59,504 bases of DNA from Candidatus Gallimonas merdigallinarum (GTDB lineage Bacteria; Bacillota; Clostridia; Christensenellales; Borkfalkiaceae), in NCBI GenBank assembly GCA_904373325.1, contig CAJFFP010000005.1, positions 1 to 59,504 of the forward strand, read 5' to 3'. The first letter of the stretch is position 1; each line of letters starts with the position of its first letter. Positions 52,139 through 59,504 of this stretch are shown piece by piece. Below the pieces are notes generated by a model. It searched no databases. It was given only the letters and a program-made list of their open reading frames with translations, and was not told the origin of the DNA. Position numbers and translations under genes: made by a program.

Positions 52139-52870
52139 ATGGCAGAAGCAGAAAATAAAATTTCCGCCGAGGAAGCGGCGGAGTTTGCGGAATTCAAAAA
52201 GAGCAGGCGGGAAGCGGAATACGCGCTCGCGCTTGGGAAACTCGTTGCGGACGCGTCCATGCCCATGCTCGGCGACGCGGCGCTCAAAGGCGTATGCGAG
52301 AGTGCGAAACGCTGCGCATTGTACGGCGTGCTCGTCTCGCCCGTCCGCGTGGCGGCGGCGAAAAAGATGCTCGGCGCGAGCGGCGTGCGCGTTCTCTGCC
52401 TTGCGGGCGGAACGGGGGAAAGCCTTCCCGCCGTCAAGCGCGCGGAAGTCAGGCGCGCCGTGCGGCAGGGCGCGCGGGAGATCTATCTATTTCCCTGTCG
52501 GAGCGCGCTCGCCGAGGGGCGGGAAGGGTATCTGAAACGCGAGGTGAAGAGTGTGCGCCGCGCCGCGAAAAAAACGCCCGTCATGCTCGTGCTCGGCGGA
52601 CTTCCGCCCGCGCAGGTCGCGCTGGGTGCGCGCGCCGCCCGCGAAAGCGGCGCGGAGGGCGTCTGCGTGCGGCAGGACGAATTTTTATCCGCCGTGGAGG
52701 GCGGCGCGGGGCGGCTCAGGATCGACGCGCTCTGCGCCGAAAGCGTGCAGTCGCTCGAAGCGTGCGTGCGCATGGGTGCGATGCGCGTGTGCACGCCCTG
52801 CCCCGAACACCTGACCGAGCTCATGCAGCGCGAACTGCTCTCTGAACCGCCCGCCGCTTTGAAGAAGTGA
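52139..52870 (+). CDS. DeoC/DERA-like barrel protein, probably degenerate
   Basis: A 243-residue protein whose segment CESAKRCALYGVLVSPVRVAAAKKM and following AEVRRAVRQGAREIYLF resemble the deoxyribose-phosphate aldolase (DeoC) barrel. The Schiff-base lysine region (VKTSTGF in DeoC) is replaced around EGVCVRQDEF, with no lysine in place, so ordinary aldolase activity is unlikely. No substitute active site is obvious. It may be a paralog with a new role or a structural protein. The nearest ribosome binding sequence is GGGAGAAGC, some distance from the ATG. A long GC hairpin terminator follows. Confidence 0.65.
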   Translation: MAEAENKISAEEAAEFAEFKKSRREAEYALALGKLVADASMPMLGDAALKGVCESAKRCALYGVLVSPVRVAAAKKMLGASGVRVLCLAGGTGESLPAVKRAEVRRAVRQGAREIYLFPCRSALAEGREGYLKREVKSVRRAAKKTPVMLVLGGLPPAQVALGARAARESGAEGVCVRQDEFLSAVEGGAGRLRIDALCAESVQSLEACVRMGAMRVCTPCPEHLTELMQRELLSEPPAALKK

Positions 52871-52912
52871 TTTCCGCCGTCTTTTATCGTCTTGAAGAAG
52901 TGATTTCCGCCG
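52859..52912 (+). repeat. Direct repeat at the end of the DERA-like gene
   Basis: A 21-base sequence starting TTGAAGAAGTGATTTCCGCC occurs at 52859-52879 and again at 52892-52912. The first copy holds the gene's last codons and stop. Confidence 0.8.
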
Positions 52913-52942
52913 CCCGCCGCGTTTTGCGGCGGGCGGCGTTTT
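52908..52942 (+). terminator. Long GC-rich terminator of the DERA-like gene
   Basis: CGCCGCCCGCCGC (52908-52920) and GCGGCGGGCGGCG (52926-52938) form a perfect 13-bp stem with GTTTT loop, then TTTT. Confidence 0.88.
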
Positions 52943-53028
52943 CGTGCGCGAAGAAAGTCGATTTCGCGGAACTTTGTGTGAAAACCTTCCTCGCGCCGAG
53001 AAAATAGCGAAAAACGGGCAAAATCGCT

Positions 53029-53056
53029 TTGAGATTTTGGAAAAATATTGTAAAAT
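53029..53056 (+). promoter_or_regulatory. Promoter of secA
   Basis: TTGAGA (53029-53034), 16 bases, TAAAAT (53051-53056), about 65 bases before the ATG. Confidence 0.7.
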
Positions 53057-53120
53057 AAACGGGTTAGGAAATTTATGTCGCGCCCGCGCGTAAAGGCGGG
53101 CGTCAACGGAGCGTTTATTT

Positions 53121-56100
53121 ATGGGATTGATTCGCTACATGATGAGCGGCGACAGCCGCAGGAGCCTGAAAAAGCTGAATAAAATGGCTGACAGGGTGGA
53201 GGCGCTTGCGCCGAAGTACGAGCCGATGACGGACGCCGAGCTGAAAGCGCAGACGGGCGTTCTGAAAGAACGTCTGAAAAAGGGCGAAACGCTCGACGAT
53301 ATTCTCTACGACGCGTTCGCCGTCCTGCGCGAAGCAAGCTGGCGCGTGCTCGGAATGCGCCACTTCCACGTTCAGATCGTCGGCGGCATCTGTCTCTTCC
53401 AAGGGCGTATCGCCGAGATGAAGACGGGCGAAGGCAAGACGTTCGTCGCAACGCTCGCCAGCTATCTGGAAGCGCTCTCCGGAAAGGGCGTGCATATCGT
53501 CACCGTCAACGATTACCTTGCCCGCCGCGACGCGGAGTGGATGGGCAAAGTGCATAAGTTCATGGGACTGACGGTCGGCGTGGTCGTGCCGGGCATGGAC
53601 GACAACGCCAAGCGCGCCGCCTACGCCTGCGATATCACCTACGGCACGAACAACGAGTTCGGGTTCGACTACCTGCGCGATAATCTCAAAAACGACCTCA
53701 AACTCATGGTGCAGCGCGAACTCAATTTCGCCATCGTCGACGAGGTGGACTCCATTCTCATCGACGAGGCGCGTACGCCCCTCATCATTTCGGGCAAGGG
53801 CGAGCAGTCCTCCGCGCTCTACGAGAAGGTGGATAAATTCGTCCGCACGCTCGAAGGCGGCTACGACGACGAATTGCAGGAGCTGGAAGACGCTTCCCGC
53901 CGCAGAAAGAACAGAGATTCGGGCGCGCAGAAAGTCGCCGCCGCAGAGGCTCTGCATTGGGATTACGTCGTCGAGCGCAAGGAAAAGCAGGTGCGCCTGA
54001 CCGAGTACGGCGCGGAAAAGGCGGAGCGTTACTTCGGCGTGGAAAACATTGCGGACGTCTCCAACGCGTCTTTGAACCACCACATTCAGCAGGCGCTCAA
54101 AGCGCATAAGCTCTTCCACCTCAACGATCAGTACATCATCAACAACGGCGAGATCGTCATTGTCGACGAGTTCACGGGCCGTCTCATGATCGGCCGCCGC
54201 TATTCGGACGGTCTGCATCAGGCGATCGAGGCGAAAGAGGGCGTCAAGGTGCGCGAGGAAAACAAGACCTTCGCGACCATCACCTTCCAGAACTATTTCC
54301 GTCTCTACCGCAAACTTTCGGGTATGACGGGTACGGCAAAGACGGAAGAGGGCGAGTTCCGCACCATTTACGCGCTCGACGTCATCGAGATCCCCACCAA
54401 CAAACCTGTCCGCCGCGACGACCAGCACGACAGAATTTTCTCCACCGTCGAGGGCAAGAAGAAGGCGATCGTGCGCGAGATCGTCGAGCGGCACGAAAAG
54501 GGGCAGCCCATTCTCGTGGGTACGTCCTCCGTCGATAAATCGGAGGAGATCTCCCGCCTTCTCATCCGCAACGGCGTCAAGCACAGCATTCTCAACGCAA
54601 AGAACCACGAGCGCGAGGCGGAGATCGTCGCGCAGGCGGGGCGTCTCGGCGCGGTGACCATCGCCACCAACATGGCGGGCCGCGGTACGGATATTCTGTT
54701 GGGCGGCAACCCCGAATATCTTGCCAAGAAGCGTCTCCGCGAGGAGGGCGTGGAGCACGAGACCATCGAACTTGCGACCTCTTTCGTGGAACTCGGCGAA
54801 GATCAGGCGGACGTAAAGGCGGTGCGCGACCGGTACAACGAGCTGTATTCCGCCTACAAGGCGCAGACGGACGAGGAAAAGAAGAAGGTCATCGAAGCGG
54901 GCGGTCTTTGCATCATCGGCACCGAGCGGCACGAATCGCGCCGTATCGATAACCAGCTCCGCGGACGTTCCGGACGTCAGGGCGACGTGGGCGTTTCCAT
55001 CTTCTTTATCTCTCTGGAAGACGATCTGATGGTGCGCTTCGGCGGCGAACGCATGAAGCATATCTATACGATGAGCAAGATGCAGGACGACGAATGCCTC
55101 GAATCCAAGCTGCTCACGCGCCTCATCGAGTACGCGCAGAAGCAGATTGAGGGCAGAAACTTCGGGATCCGTAAAAACGTCCTGCAATACGACGACGTGA
55201 TGAACCAGCAGCGTATCATCATGTATGCGGAGCGTATGCGCGTCATCAAGGGCGAGAACGTCCACGAGCAGGTGCTCAAATATATCCCCGGGTATGTGGA
55301 AGGGGTGGTGCGCGAGGCGGTCAACGCCGACGAGGCGCCCGAAAAGTGGAGCGAGGACGATCTGAACGCCGCGCTCGAACGCTACCTCATTCCCGAAGGC
55401 ACGCATTTCGTCACGCGCGAGAAATTGGAGAAGTGGGATCTCGACGTGGCGCTGAAAAAGATCTCCAAAAAGACGGCGGAGTGCTACGAGGAGAAGATCG
55501 CCCGCATCAGGGAAGAGATGCCCGTCGTGGACTTTGCGCGCATCGAGCGCGACGTGCTCCTTTCCTTCGTCAACAACAATTGGATCGATCATATCGACGC
55601 GATGGATCAGCTCCGCAAAGGCATCGTGCTCCGCGCGTACGGTCAGACGGATCCCGTCATCGCCTATAAGCAGGAAGGCTTTGCAATGTTCGACGAAATG
55701 GTGGAGCGCATTCAGGAGCGCACGATCCGTTTCCTGCTCAAATGCAGTATCCGCGCCGAGCAGCGTCCCGTACAGCGCATTTTCCCGTCCCGCACGCAGG
55801 GCGCGCGCCCCGCGCAGCAGGCGCAGAACGCACAGAACGCGCAGGATCATTCCGATCATAACCCGCCCGCGCCGCCCGCATCTCCCGCGCAGCAGGAACA
55901 GCCTGCCGCAACGCCCGCACCGCAGAACGAGGGCGCAGGCGCGGAGAGCGTCGCGCCCGTCGGCGGAGAATCGCTGCCCAAGGCGGTGGACGTCGATTCG
56001 CTGCACACGAGCGGCGAAAAGGGGTTCAATCCCGCGACCATGAAGAAGGCGAAGAAGGTCGGTCCGAACGATCCCTGCCCCTGCGGCAGCGGGTTGAAGT

Positions 56101-56129
56101 ATAAAAAGTGCTGCGGGAAACCGTATTAA
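53121..56129 (+). CDS. secA: Preprotein translocase ATPase SecA
   Basis: A 1002-residue motor that drives proteins through SecYEG. The first nucleotide-binding domain has Walker A EMKTGEGKT (about residues 95-103) and the DEVDSILIDEART motif; the second has GRGTDILLGG and GRSGRQGD. The long helical scaffold follows. The C-terminus has a low-complexity linker rich in Ala, Pro and Gln (about residues 890-960) and a zinc-binding tail NDPCPCGSGLKYKKCC that binds SecB or ribosomes in relatives. It is longer than B. subtilis SecA (841) because of the linker and some inserts (for example SRRRKNRDSGAQKV). GGAG precedes the ATG. Confidence 0.98.
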   Translation: MGLIRYMMSGDSRRSLKKLNKMADRVEALAPKYEPMTDAELKAQTGVLKERLKKGETLDDILYDAFAVLREASWRVLGMRHFHVQIVGGICLFQGRIAEMKTGEGKTFVATLASYLEALSGKGVHIVTVNDYLARRDAEWMGKVHKFMGLTVGVVVPGMDDNAKRAAYACDITYGTNNEFGFDYLRDNLKNDLKLMVQRELNFAIVDEVDSILIDEARTPLIISGKGEQSSALYEKVDKFVRTLEGGYDDELQELEDASRRRKNRDSGAQKVAAAEALHWDYVVERKEKQVRLTEYGAEKAERYFGVENIADVSNASLNHHIQQALKAHKLFHLNDQYIINNGEIVIVDEFTGRLMIGRRYSDGLHQAIEAKEGVKVREENKTFATITFQNYFRLYRKLSGMTGTAKTEEGEFRTIYALDVIEIPTNKPVRRDDQHDRIFSTVEGKKKAIVREIVERHEKGQPILVGTSSVDKSEEISRLLIRNGVKHSILNAKNHEREAEIVAQAGRLGAVTIATNMAGRGTDILLGGNPEYLAKKRLREEGVEHETIELATSFVELGEDQADVKAVRDRYNELYSAYKAQTDEEKKKVIEAGGLCIIGTERHESRRIDNQLRGRSGRQGDVGVSIFFISLEDDLMVRFGGERMKHIYTMSKMQDDECLESKLLTRLIEYAQKQIEGRNFGIRKNVLQYDDVMNQQRIIMYAERMRVIKGENVHEQVLKYIPGYVEGVVREAVNADEAPEKWSEDDLNAALERYLIPEGTHFVTREKLEKWDLDVALKKISKKTAECYEEKIARIREEMPVVDFARIERDVLLSFVNNNWIDHIDAMDQLRKGIVLRAYGQTDPVIAYKQEGFAMFDEMVERIQERTIRFLLKCSIRAEQRPVQRIFPSRTQGARPAQQAQNAQNAQDHSDHNPPAPPASPAQQEQPAATPAPQNEGAGAESVAPVGGESLPKAVDVDSLHTSGEKGFNPATMKKAKKVGPNDPCPCGSGLKYKKCCGKPY

Positions 56130-56135
56130 AAATTC

Positions 56136-56307
56136 TCACAGATTTTTCCCGAACTGACGGGAAAAATCTTCGTGACTTTTAGGAAAACCCAACAGTCGCT
56201 ACGCTTTGTGTTTGGTTTTCCTCGATAGCGCGCAGTTTGCAACAGTACAGCACGCGCTATCTCACCTTTCCGCAAAAGCGCTTCACGCGCAAATTGTGGC
56301 GGAAAAG
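56136..56307 (+). repeat. Cluster of four hairpins after secA
   Basis: The secA-prfB spacer (338 bases) contains no gene. Four hairpins follow one another: GATTTTTCCCG/CGGGAAAAATC (56141-56168, extended by TCAC/GTGA); AGGAAAACC/GGTTTTCCT (56181-56222); GATAGCGCG/CGCGCTATC (56224-56261); and CTTTCCGC/GCGGAAAAG (56266-56307). The first probably terminates secA. The tight head-to-tail packing suggests a structured element or RNA rather than chance. Confidence 0.65.
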
Positions 56308-56382
56308 CCATAACAAGTGAAGGCTTTTCCCGTTATTTTATAGCAAAAATGCGATTTTCCTTGCGCGAGTGATTATAACTTG

Positions 56383-56415
56383 CCTCCCTCTTTGAGGGAG
56401 GTGCCCCGCAGGGGC
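56383..56415. repeat. Palindromic intergenic repeat of the CCTCCCTC/GAGGGAGG type
   Basis: CCTCCCTC (56383-56390) with GAGGGAGG (56394-56401), followed by GCCCC (56403-56407) with GGGGC (56411-56415), then GGTGGGAG. Closely similar double-hairpin repeats are known to me from many gut Clostridia genomes as dispersed intergenic repeats. Confidence 0.65.
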
Positions 56416-56466
56416 GGTGGGAGTTGGGGATATGTGCCTTTGACTTCATCGATAAAAAGGAAATAT

Positions 56467-57564
56467 ATGTTTAAAGCAGACGATTACAGATTAAAAATCA
56501 AAGATTTGGAAGAGACGCTCGGCGAGGCGAAGTACGCGCTTGACATCGATAACCGCTACGAGCAGCTCAAAAAACTCAAAGAGGAACAGGAAGACCCCGC
56601 CGTCTGGCAGGATCTCGAACGCTCGGCAAAGATCGGGCGGGAGATCTCGTCCATCGAGGGCAAGATCAGCTCGTACGAAAAGGGCAGAAAAGCGCTGGAC
56701 GACGCGGGCGAGATCATCGATCTCATCGAGGAGACGGGCGAAGAGGAGCTTGTCCCCGAGCTTGACAAAATGATGTCTGCCGCGGAAAAAGACATCGAGG
56801 ATATGCGTATCCGTGCGCTCCTCCGCGGCAAGTACGACAGTTCCAACGCGCTGATGGCGCTCCATGCGGGCGCGGGCGGTACGGAGGCGTGCGATTGGTG
56901 CCAGATGCTCTACCGTATGTACTGCCGCTACGCCGAAAAGAACGGTTTCAAGGTGACGGAGATCGACCGCCTTCCCGGCGACAGCGCGGGGCTGAAATCG
57001 GTCGATTTCAAGGTGGAGGGCGAGAACGCCTACGGGTATCTGAAAGCGGAGATCGGCGTGCATCGTCTCGTGCGCATTTCGCCTTTCGACGCGAACAAAC
57101 GCCGCCAGACCTCCTTTGCTTCCGTCGAAGTCATGCCCGAAGTGGACGACGACAACGAAATCGAGATCAAGGACGAAGATATCCGCATCGACGTCTATCG
57201 TTCGTCGGGCGCGGGCGGACAGAAGGTCAACAAAACGGAGACGGCGATCCGCATCACGCACTATCCCACGGGCATCGTTGTCACTTGTCAGAACGAGCGC
57301 AGCCAGCTCCAAAATAAGGAAATGGCATTCAAATATCTCCGCAGCAAGCTGCTCGAAAAGCAGATCGAACAGCGCATGGCGGAGGAAGCCGCGCTCAAAG
57401 GCGAAACGAAGAAGATCGAATGGGGGTCTCAGATCCGTTCTTATGTGTTCTGCCCGTACACGCTCGTCAAAGATCACCGCACGGGGTACGAAATGGGCGA
57501 CGTGCAGGCGGTCATGGACGGCGAGATCCAAGGCTTTATTATTGATTATTTAAAGAAGTCGTAA
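56467..57564 (+). CDS. prfB: Peptide chain release factor 2
   Basis: A 365-residue class I release factor for UGA/UAA codons. The RF2 tripeptide SPF lies in RLVRISPFDANKRRQTSF, and the catalytic GGQ is at 250-252 in SSGAGGQKVNKTET. The start at 56467 matches the family's N-terminus; the in-frame upstream stretch comes from the palindromic repeat and is rejected. Unlike most bacterial prfB genes, there is no in-frame UGA near codon 26: CTT GAC encodes L25-D26 directly, so the autoregulatory +1 frameshift is absent. AAGGAAATAT precedes the ATG. Confidence 0.97.
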   Translation: MFKADDYRLKIKDLEETLGEAKYALDIDNRYEQLKKLKEEQEDPAVWQDLERSAKIGREISSIEGKISSYEKGRKALDDAGEIIDLIEETGEEELVPELDKMMSAAEKDIEDMRIRALLRGKYDSSNALMALHAGAGGTEACDWCQMLYRMYCRYAEKNGFKVTEIDRLPGDSAGLKSVDFKVEGENAYGYLKAEIGVHRLVRISPFDANKRRQTSFASVEVMPEVDDDNEIEIKDEDIRIDVYRSSGAGGQKVNKTETAIRITHYPTGIVVTCQNERSQLQNKEMAFKYLRSKLLEKQIEQRMAEEAALKGETKKIEWGSQIRSYVFCPYTLVKDHRTGYEMGDVQAVMDGEIQGFIIDYLKKS

Positions 57565-57580
57565 TAATTTTTTCTCGGAT

Positions 57581-57930
57581 ATGCGGCGCAATACGGCGTT
57601 ATGCCGCGGCAAGTCTCGGTCACTTACGTTTGAGTAAGCTCCCTCGGCTTTTCCTCGCATGCCTTGTCTTGCTTGCATCTCCAAGACAAAAGCAAAGCGG
57701 AATCGTGCGGCGCAACACGGCATTATGCCGCGGCAAGTCTCGGTCACTTACATTTGAGTAAGCTCCCTCGGCTTTTCCTCGCATGCCTTGTCTTGCTTGC
57801 ATCTCCAAGACAAAAGCAAAGCGGAAATATGCGGCGCAATACGGCGTTATGCTGAAGCGGAAATATGCGGCGCAATACGGCGTTATGCTGCGGCAAGTTT
57901 CGGTCACTTACGTTCGAGTAAGCTCACAGC
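57581..57930 (+). repeat. Tandem repeat array, 124-bp units plus shorter copies
   Basis: Units start with ATGCGGCGCAATACGGCGTT or near variants at 57581, 57705, 57829 and 57865. The first two are full length (124 bp), the third is cut to 36 bp, and the fourth is about 66 bp. Each full unit contains three hairpins: GCGGC/GCCGC around the unit start, CTTAC/GTAAG, and TTGTCTT/AAGACAA. The array fills most of the 407-base gap between prfB and tsaD. No convincing gene lies in it: minus-strand frames here are short and repeat with the units. Confidence 0.85.
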
Positions 57931-57970
57931 GCAATTCAAGGCAGTATTTCTGTAACAACACGAGAATCCT

Positions 57971-59002
57971 ATGAATTTTACTCCAAAGGAAAACCCGCTC
58001 ATTCTGGGCATTGAATCCTCCTGCGACGAGACGGCAGCCGCCGTCATTCGCGGGAGGGAACTTTTATCGGACGAAATCGCCTCATCTGCGGCAACGCAGG
58101 CGAAGTTCGGCGGAGTCGTGCCCGAAATCGCTTCCCGCGCCCACGCCGAAGCCGTGGACGAGGTCGTCGCGCGCGCGTTGAAGAATGCGGGCGTGAAGAA
58201 GGAGGAGCTGGACGCCGTCGCCGTCACGTACGGAGCGGGGCTTTTGGGCGCGCTGCTCGTCGGGCTTTCGTTTGCCAAGGGATTTGCCTACGGGCTGGGC
58301 ATTCCGCTCATCGGGGTCGATCATATCCGCGGGCATCTCGCAGCGGCATATCTGGAAGACGTGTCGCTCGAACCGCCGTTTATAACATTGCTCGCAAGCG
58401 GCGGGCATACTGCCGTTTTATATACCGAGCGCGCCGATCGGTTCCGCGTGCTCGGCGGCACGCTCGACGACGCGGCGGGCGAAGCGTTCGATAAGGTCGC
58501 TCGCGTGCTCTCTCTGCCTTACCCGGGCGGACCTCACGTTGAGGCGCTCGCGCGGGAGGGCAAGGCGGTCGTTCCCATGCCGAAAATGCTGAAAGGACAC
58601 GGCGGGTATGACTTTTCGTACAGCGGACTCAAAACGGCGGTCATCAATTACGTGCATACGAAGGAGCAGAGAGGGGAGACGTGGAGCCGCGCGGACGTTG
58701 CCGCTTCCTTCCAGAGCGCCGCGCTCGATATTCTCGTGCAAAAGACGGTCGAGGGCGCGCGTGAGACGTGCGCGTCTGTCGTGACGGCGGGCGGTGGCGT
58801 GATCGCGAACGGATACCTGCGCGAAAAACTGACGGCAGCCTGCGCCGAAGCGGGGTTGAAATTGGTGTTGCCTTCCAAAAAGCACTGCACCGATAACGCC
58901 GCCATGATCGCGTCGGAAGGGCTGGTGCAGTACCGTCTGGGGAATTTCTCGCCGCTTACGCTCAACGCCGAGGCAAGTATCCCGCTCGTCCGCCAACATT
59001 AA
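57971..59002 (+). CDS. tsaD: tRNA threonylcarbamoyladenosine synthase component TsaD
   Basis: A 343-residue ASKHA-fold metalloenzyme that transfers the threonylcarbamoyl group to A37 of ANN-decoding tRNAs with TsaB and TsaE. It begins with ILGIESSCDETAAAV, has metal-binding histidines in GVDHIRGHLAA and the C-terminal DNAAMIASEG. Length is standard. The Shine-Dalgarno is poor (only an ACGAGA lies before the ATG). tsaB and tsaE are not in the window. A terminator follows. Confidence 0.97.
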   Translation: MNFTPKENPLILGIESSCDETAAAVIRGRELLSDEIASSAATQAKFGGVVPEIASRAHAEAVDEVVARALKNAGVKKEELDAVAVTYGAGLLGALLVGLSFAKGFAYGLGIPLIGVDHIRGHLAAAYLEDVSLEPPFITLLASGGHTAVLYTERADRFRVLGGTLDDAAGEAFDKVARVLSLPYPGGPHVEALAREGKAVVPMPKMLKGHGGYDFSYSGLKTAVINYVHTKEQRGETWSRADVAASFQSAALDILVQKTVEGARETCASVVTAGGGVIANGYLREKLTAACAEAGLKLVLPSKKHCTDNAAMIASEGLVQYRLGNFSPLTLNAEASIPLVRQH

Positions 59003-59014
59003 ATATACTATCGC

Positions 59015-59042
59015 AAAAAACACGGAACTTCCGTGCTTTTTT
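59015..59042 (+). terminator. Intrinsic terminator of tsaD
   Basis: CACGGA (59021-59026) and TCCGTG (59030-59035) around ACT, preceded by A6 and followed by a T6 tract. Confidence 0.82.
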
Positions 59043-59164
59043 ATACAATCTATTCTCGTTGCGGTCAGGCAGTCAATTGCGACATAAACCCGTACAAAAA
59101 ATAAAGGACCCCAAAGTGATATGCACCCCAAAAGTTGGACAGACTTTTGGAGGTGCATATTTTT

Positions 59165-59477
59165 ATGGCAAAAAAAGGAAATAAGCAGAAAAAGTATAGC
59201 GCAGAGTTCAAGGAAGGCAATATCCACCTTGCACAGATGGGAGCGCATATACCTAACGGAAGGAGCGGCGGGATTCATGACAGAACGTCGAGGACGAGGC
59301 TCAAAAGGTAGACCGAGGAAGAAGCCATTATTGCCGGAAGCGGAAGGCGATCTTTTAGATGAAGTGCAGCGCTTGCGTGAACGCAACGAGTATTTGGAAA
59401 TGGAACTTGAATACTTAAAAAAACTCGACGCCTTAATTCGAGCGGAGGAGGAACGGAACGGCAGAAAGCCGAAATAG
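59165..59477 (+). pseudogene. IS150-like transposase orfA, disrupted
   Basis: The product begins MAKKGNKQKKYSAEFKEGNI, the normal OrfA N-terminus, but that frame stops at 59309-59311. The rest of OrfA (HRWERIYLTEGAAGFMTERRGRGSKG ... EYLEMELEYLKKLDAL, a leucine-zipper-like end) continues in another frame to 59477. The helix-turn-helix region normally lying between these parts is missing, so an internal deletion with a frame change has occurred. OrfA would normally supply DNA binding to the OrfAB transposase. The element is therefore probably unable to transpose alone. Confidence 0.75.
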
Positions 59478-59504
59478 TATCTGAGTTAAGGCAAAGATAT
59501 CCGC
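59420..59504 (+). CDS. IS150-like transposase orfB, 5' end only
   Basis: An open frame in the -1 phase relative to the distal part of orfA runs to the window edge, reading ERQKAEIVSELRQRYP at its end, the usual start of IS150-type OrfB. A seven-A run (59417-59423) followed by C forms the slippery sequence A-AAA-AAC expected for -1 frameshifting from OrfA to the OrfAB fusion. The DDE catalytic core lies outside the window. Confidence 0.7.

Larger units (their letters stand above)
59117..59504 (+). mobile_element. IS3-family (IS150-like) insertion sequence, left end
   Basis: The left end begins around TGATATGCACCCCAAAAGTT at 59117, typical of IS3-family ends that start with TG. A subterminal hairpin (ATGCACC ... 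GGTGCAT) follows, then orfA with GGAGG before ATG 59165, and the start of orfB. The element continues beyond the window, so its right end and completeness are unknown. Confidence 0.8.

Noticed and set aside
53115-56006. A 963-codon minus-strand frame opposite secA
   Set aside because: secA is unmistakable on the plus strand; the antisense frame is a codon-bias artefact.
57550-57907. Minus-strand frames with a repeated product (MTETCR...) downstream of prfB
   Set aside because: They are produced by the repeat units, have no ribosome binding site and contain no recognisable domain.
57581-57930. CRISPR array
   Set aside because: Units are 124 bp with nearly identical sequence throughout, with no short repeat/unique spacer pattern and no cas genes nearby.

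Overview
The window is a GC-rich chromosomal segment from an anaerobic, endospore-forming Gram-positive bacterium of the Clostridia type. The evidence is a SpoIIID-like regulator and spoIVA behind a sigma-E-like promoter, an acyl-CoA dehydratase activase pair typical of anaerobes, a heterodimeric ABC exporter, FolT under a THF riboswitch, strong Shine-Dalgarno sequences and many textbook TTGACA/TATAAT promoters and hairpin-T terminators. The exact family cannot be fixed from sequence reading alone; a gut-associated lineage is an inference. No rRNA, tRNA or CRISPR array was seen.

Layout. 1-1600: start of a secreted protein (minus strand, cut by the window edge) and spoIIID. 1690-3200: an AT-richer three-gene cassette on the minus strand (PD-(D/E)XK nuclease-like protein plus two tiny proteins) that looks acquired. 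3350-7650: a two-gene activase operon. 7700-9750: a membrane protein with a possible PH-like region, and a DUF421/DUF4363 pair. 9716-10560: THF riboswitch and folT. 10640-18300: housekeeping genes lgt, pncB, a coiled-coil gene, lspA, rluD, pyrR, a small membrane gene, der and plsY. 19258-25917: a compact histidine operon hisZGDBHAF-hisIE (no hisC or histidinol phosphatase here) whose promoter carries a 279-bp MITE-like structured insertion. 25986-31040: a DRE-TIM aldolase-like gene and the ABC exporter. 31150-34460: spoIVA and a membrane-anchored protein ending in a ribosomal-protein-uL15-like domain. 34509-45843: an L-arabinose/arabinoside catabolic region (FGGY ribulokinase-like, araD, a 58-codon ORF, araA, GH36, GH127, a UDP-sugar pyrophosphorylase, a small helical protein, GH51); none of the glycosidases has a signal peptide, so they would act on imported oligosaccharides in the cytosol and feed pentose to AraA/B/D. 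45851-53000: MBL-fold protein, recX, nnrDE, a membrane protein, an apparently leaderless nadD-yqeK fusion, rsfS, a small membrane protein and a degenerate DERA-like protein. 53029-59002: secA, a hairpin-rich spacer, prfB without the usual frameshift, a tandem-repeat array and tsaD. 59117-end: left end of an IS3-family (IS150-like) insertion sequence with a damaged orfA.

Points that most deserve attention: the structured insertion splitting the his promoter, the uL15-domain membrane protein, the AT-rich nuclease cassette with two very small genes, the predicted leaderless nadD-yqeK mRNA, the 124-bp repeat array before tsaD, and a palindrome found in two separate intergenic spacers.
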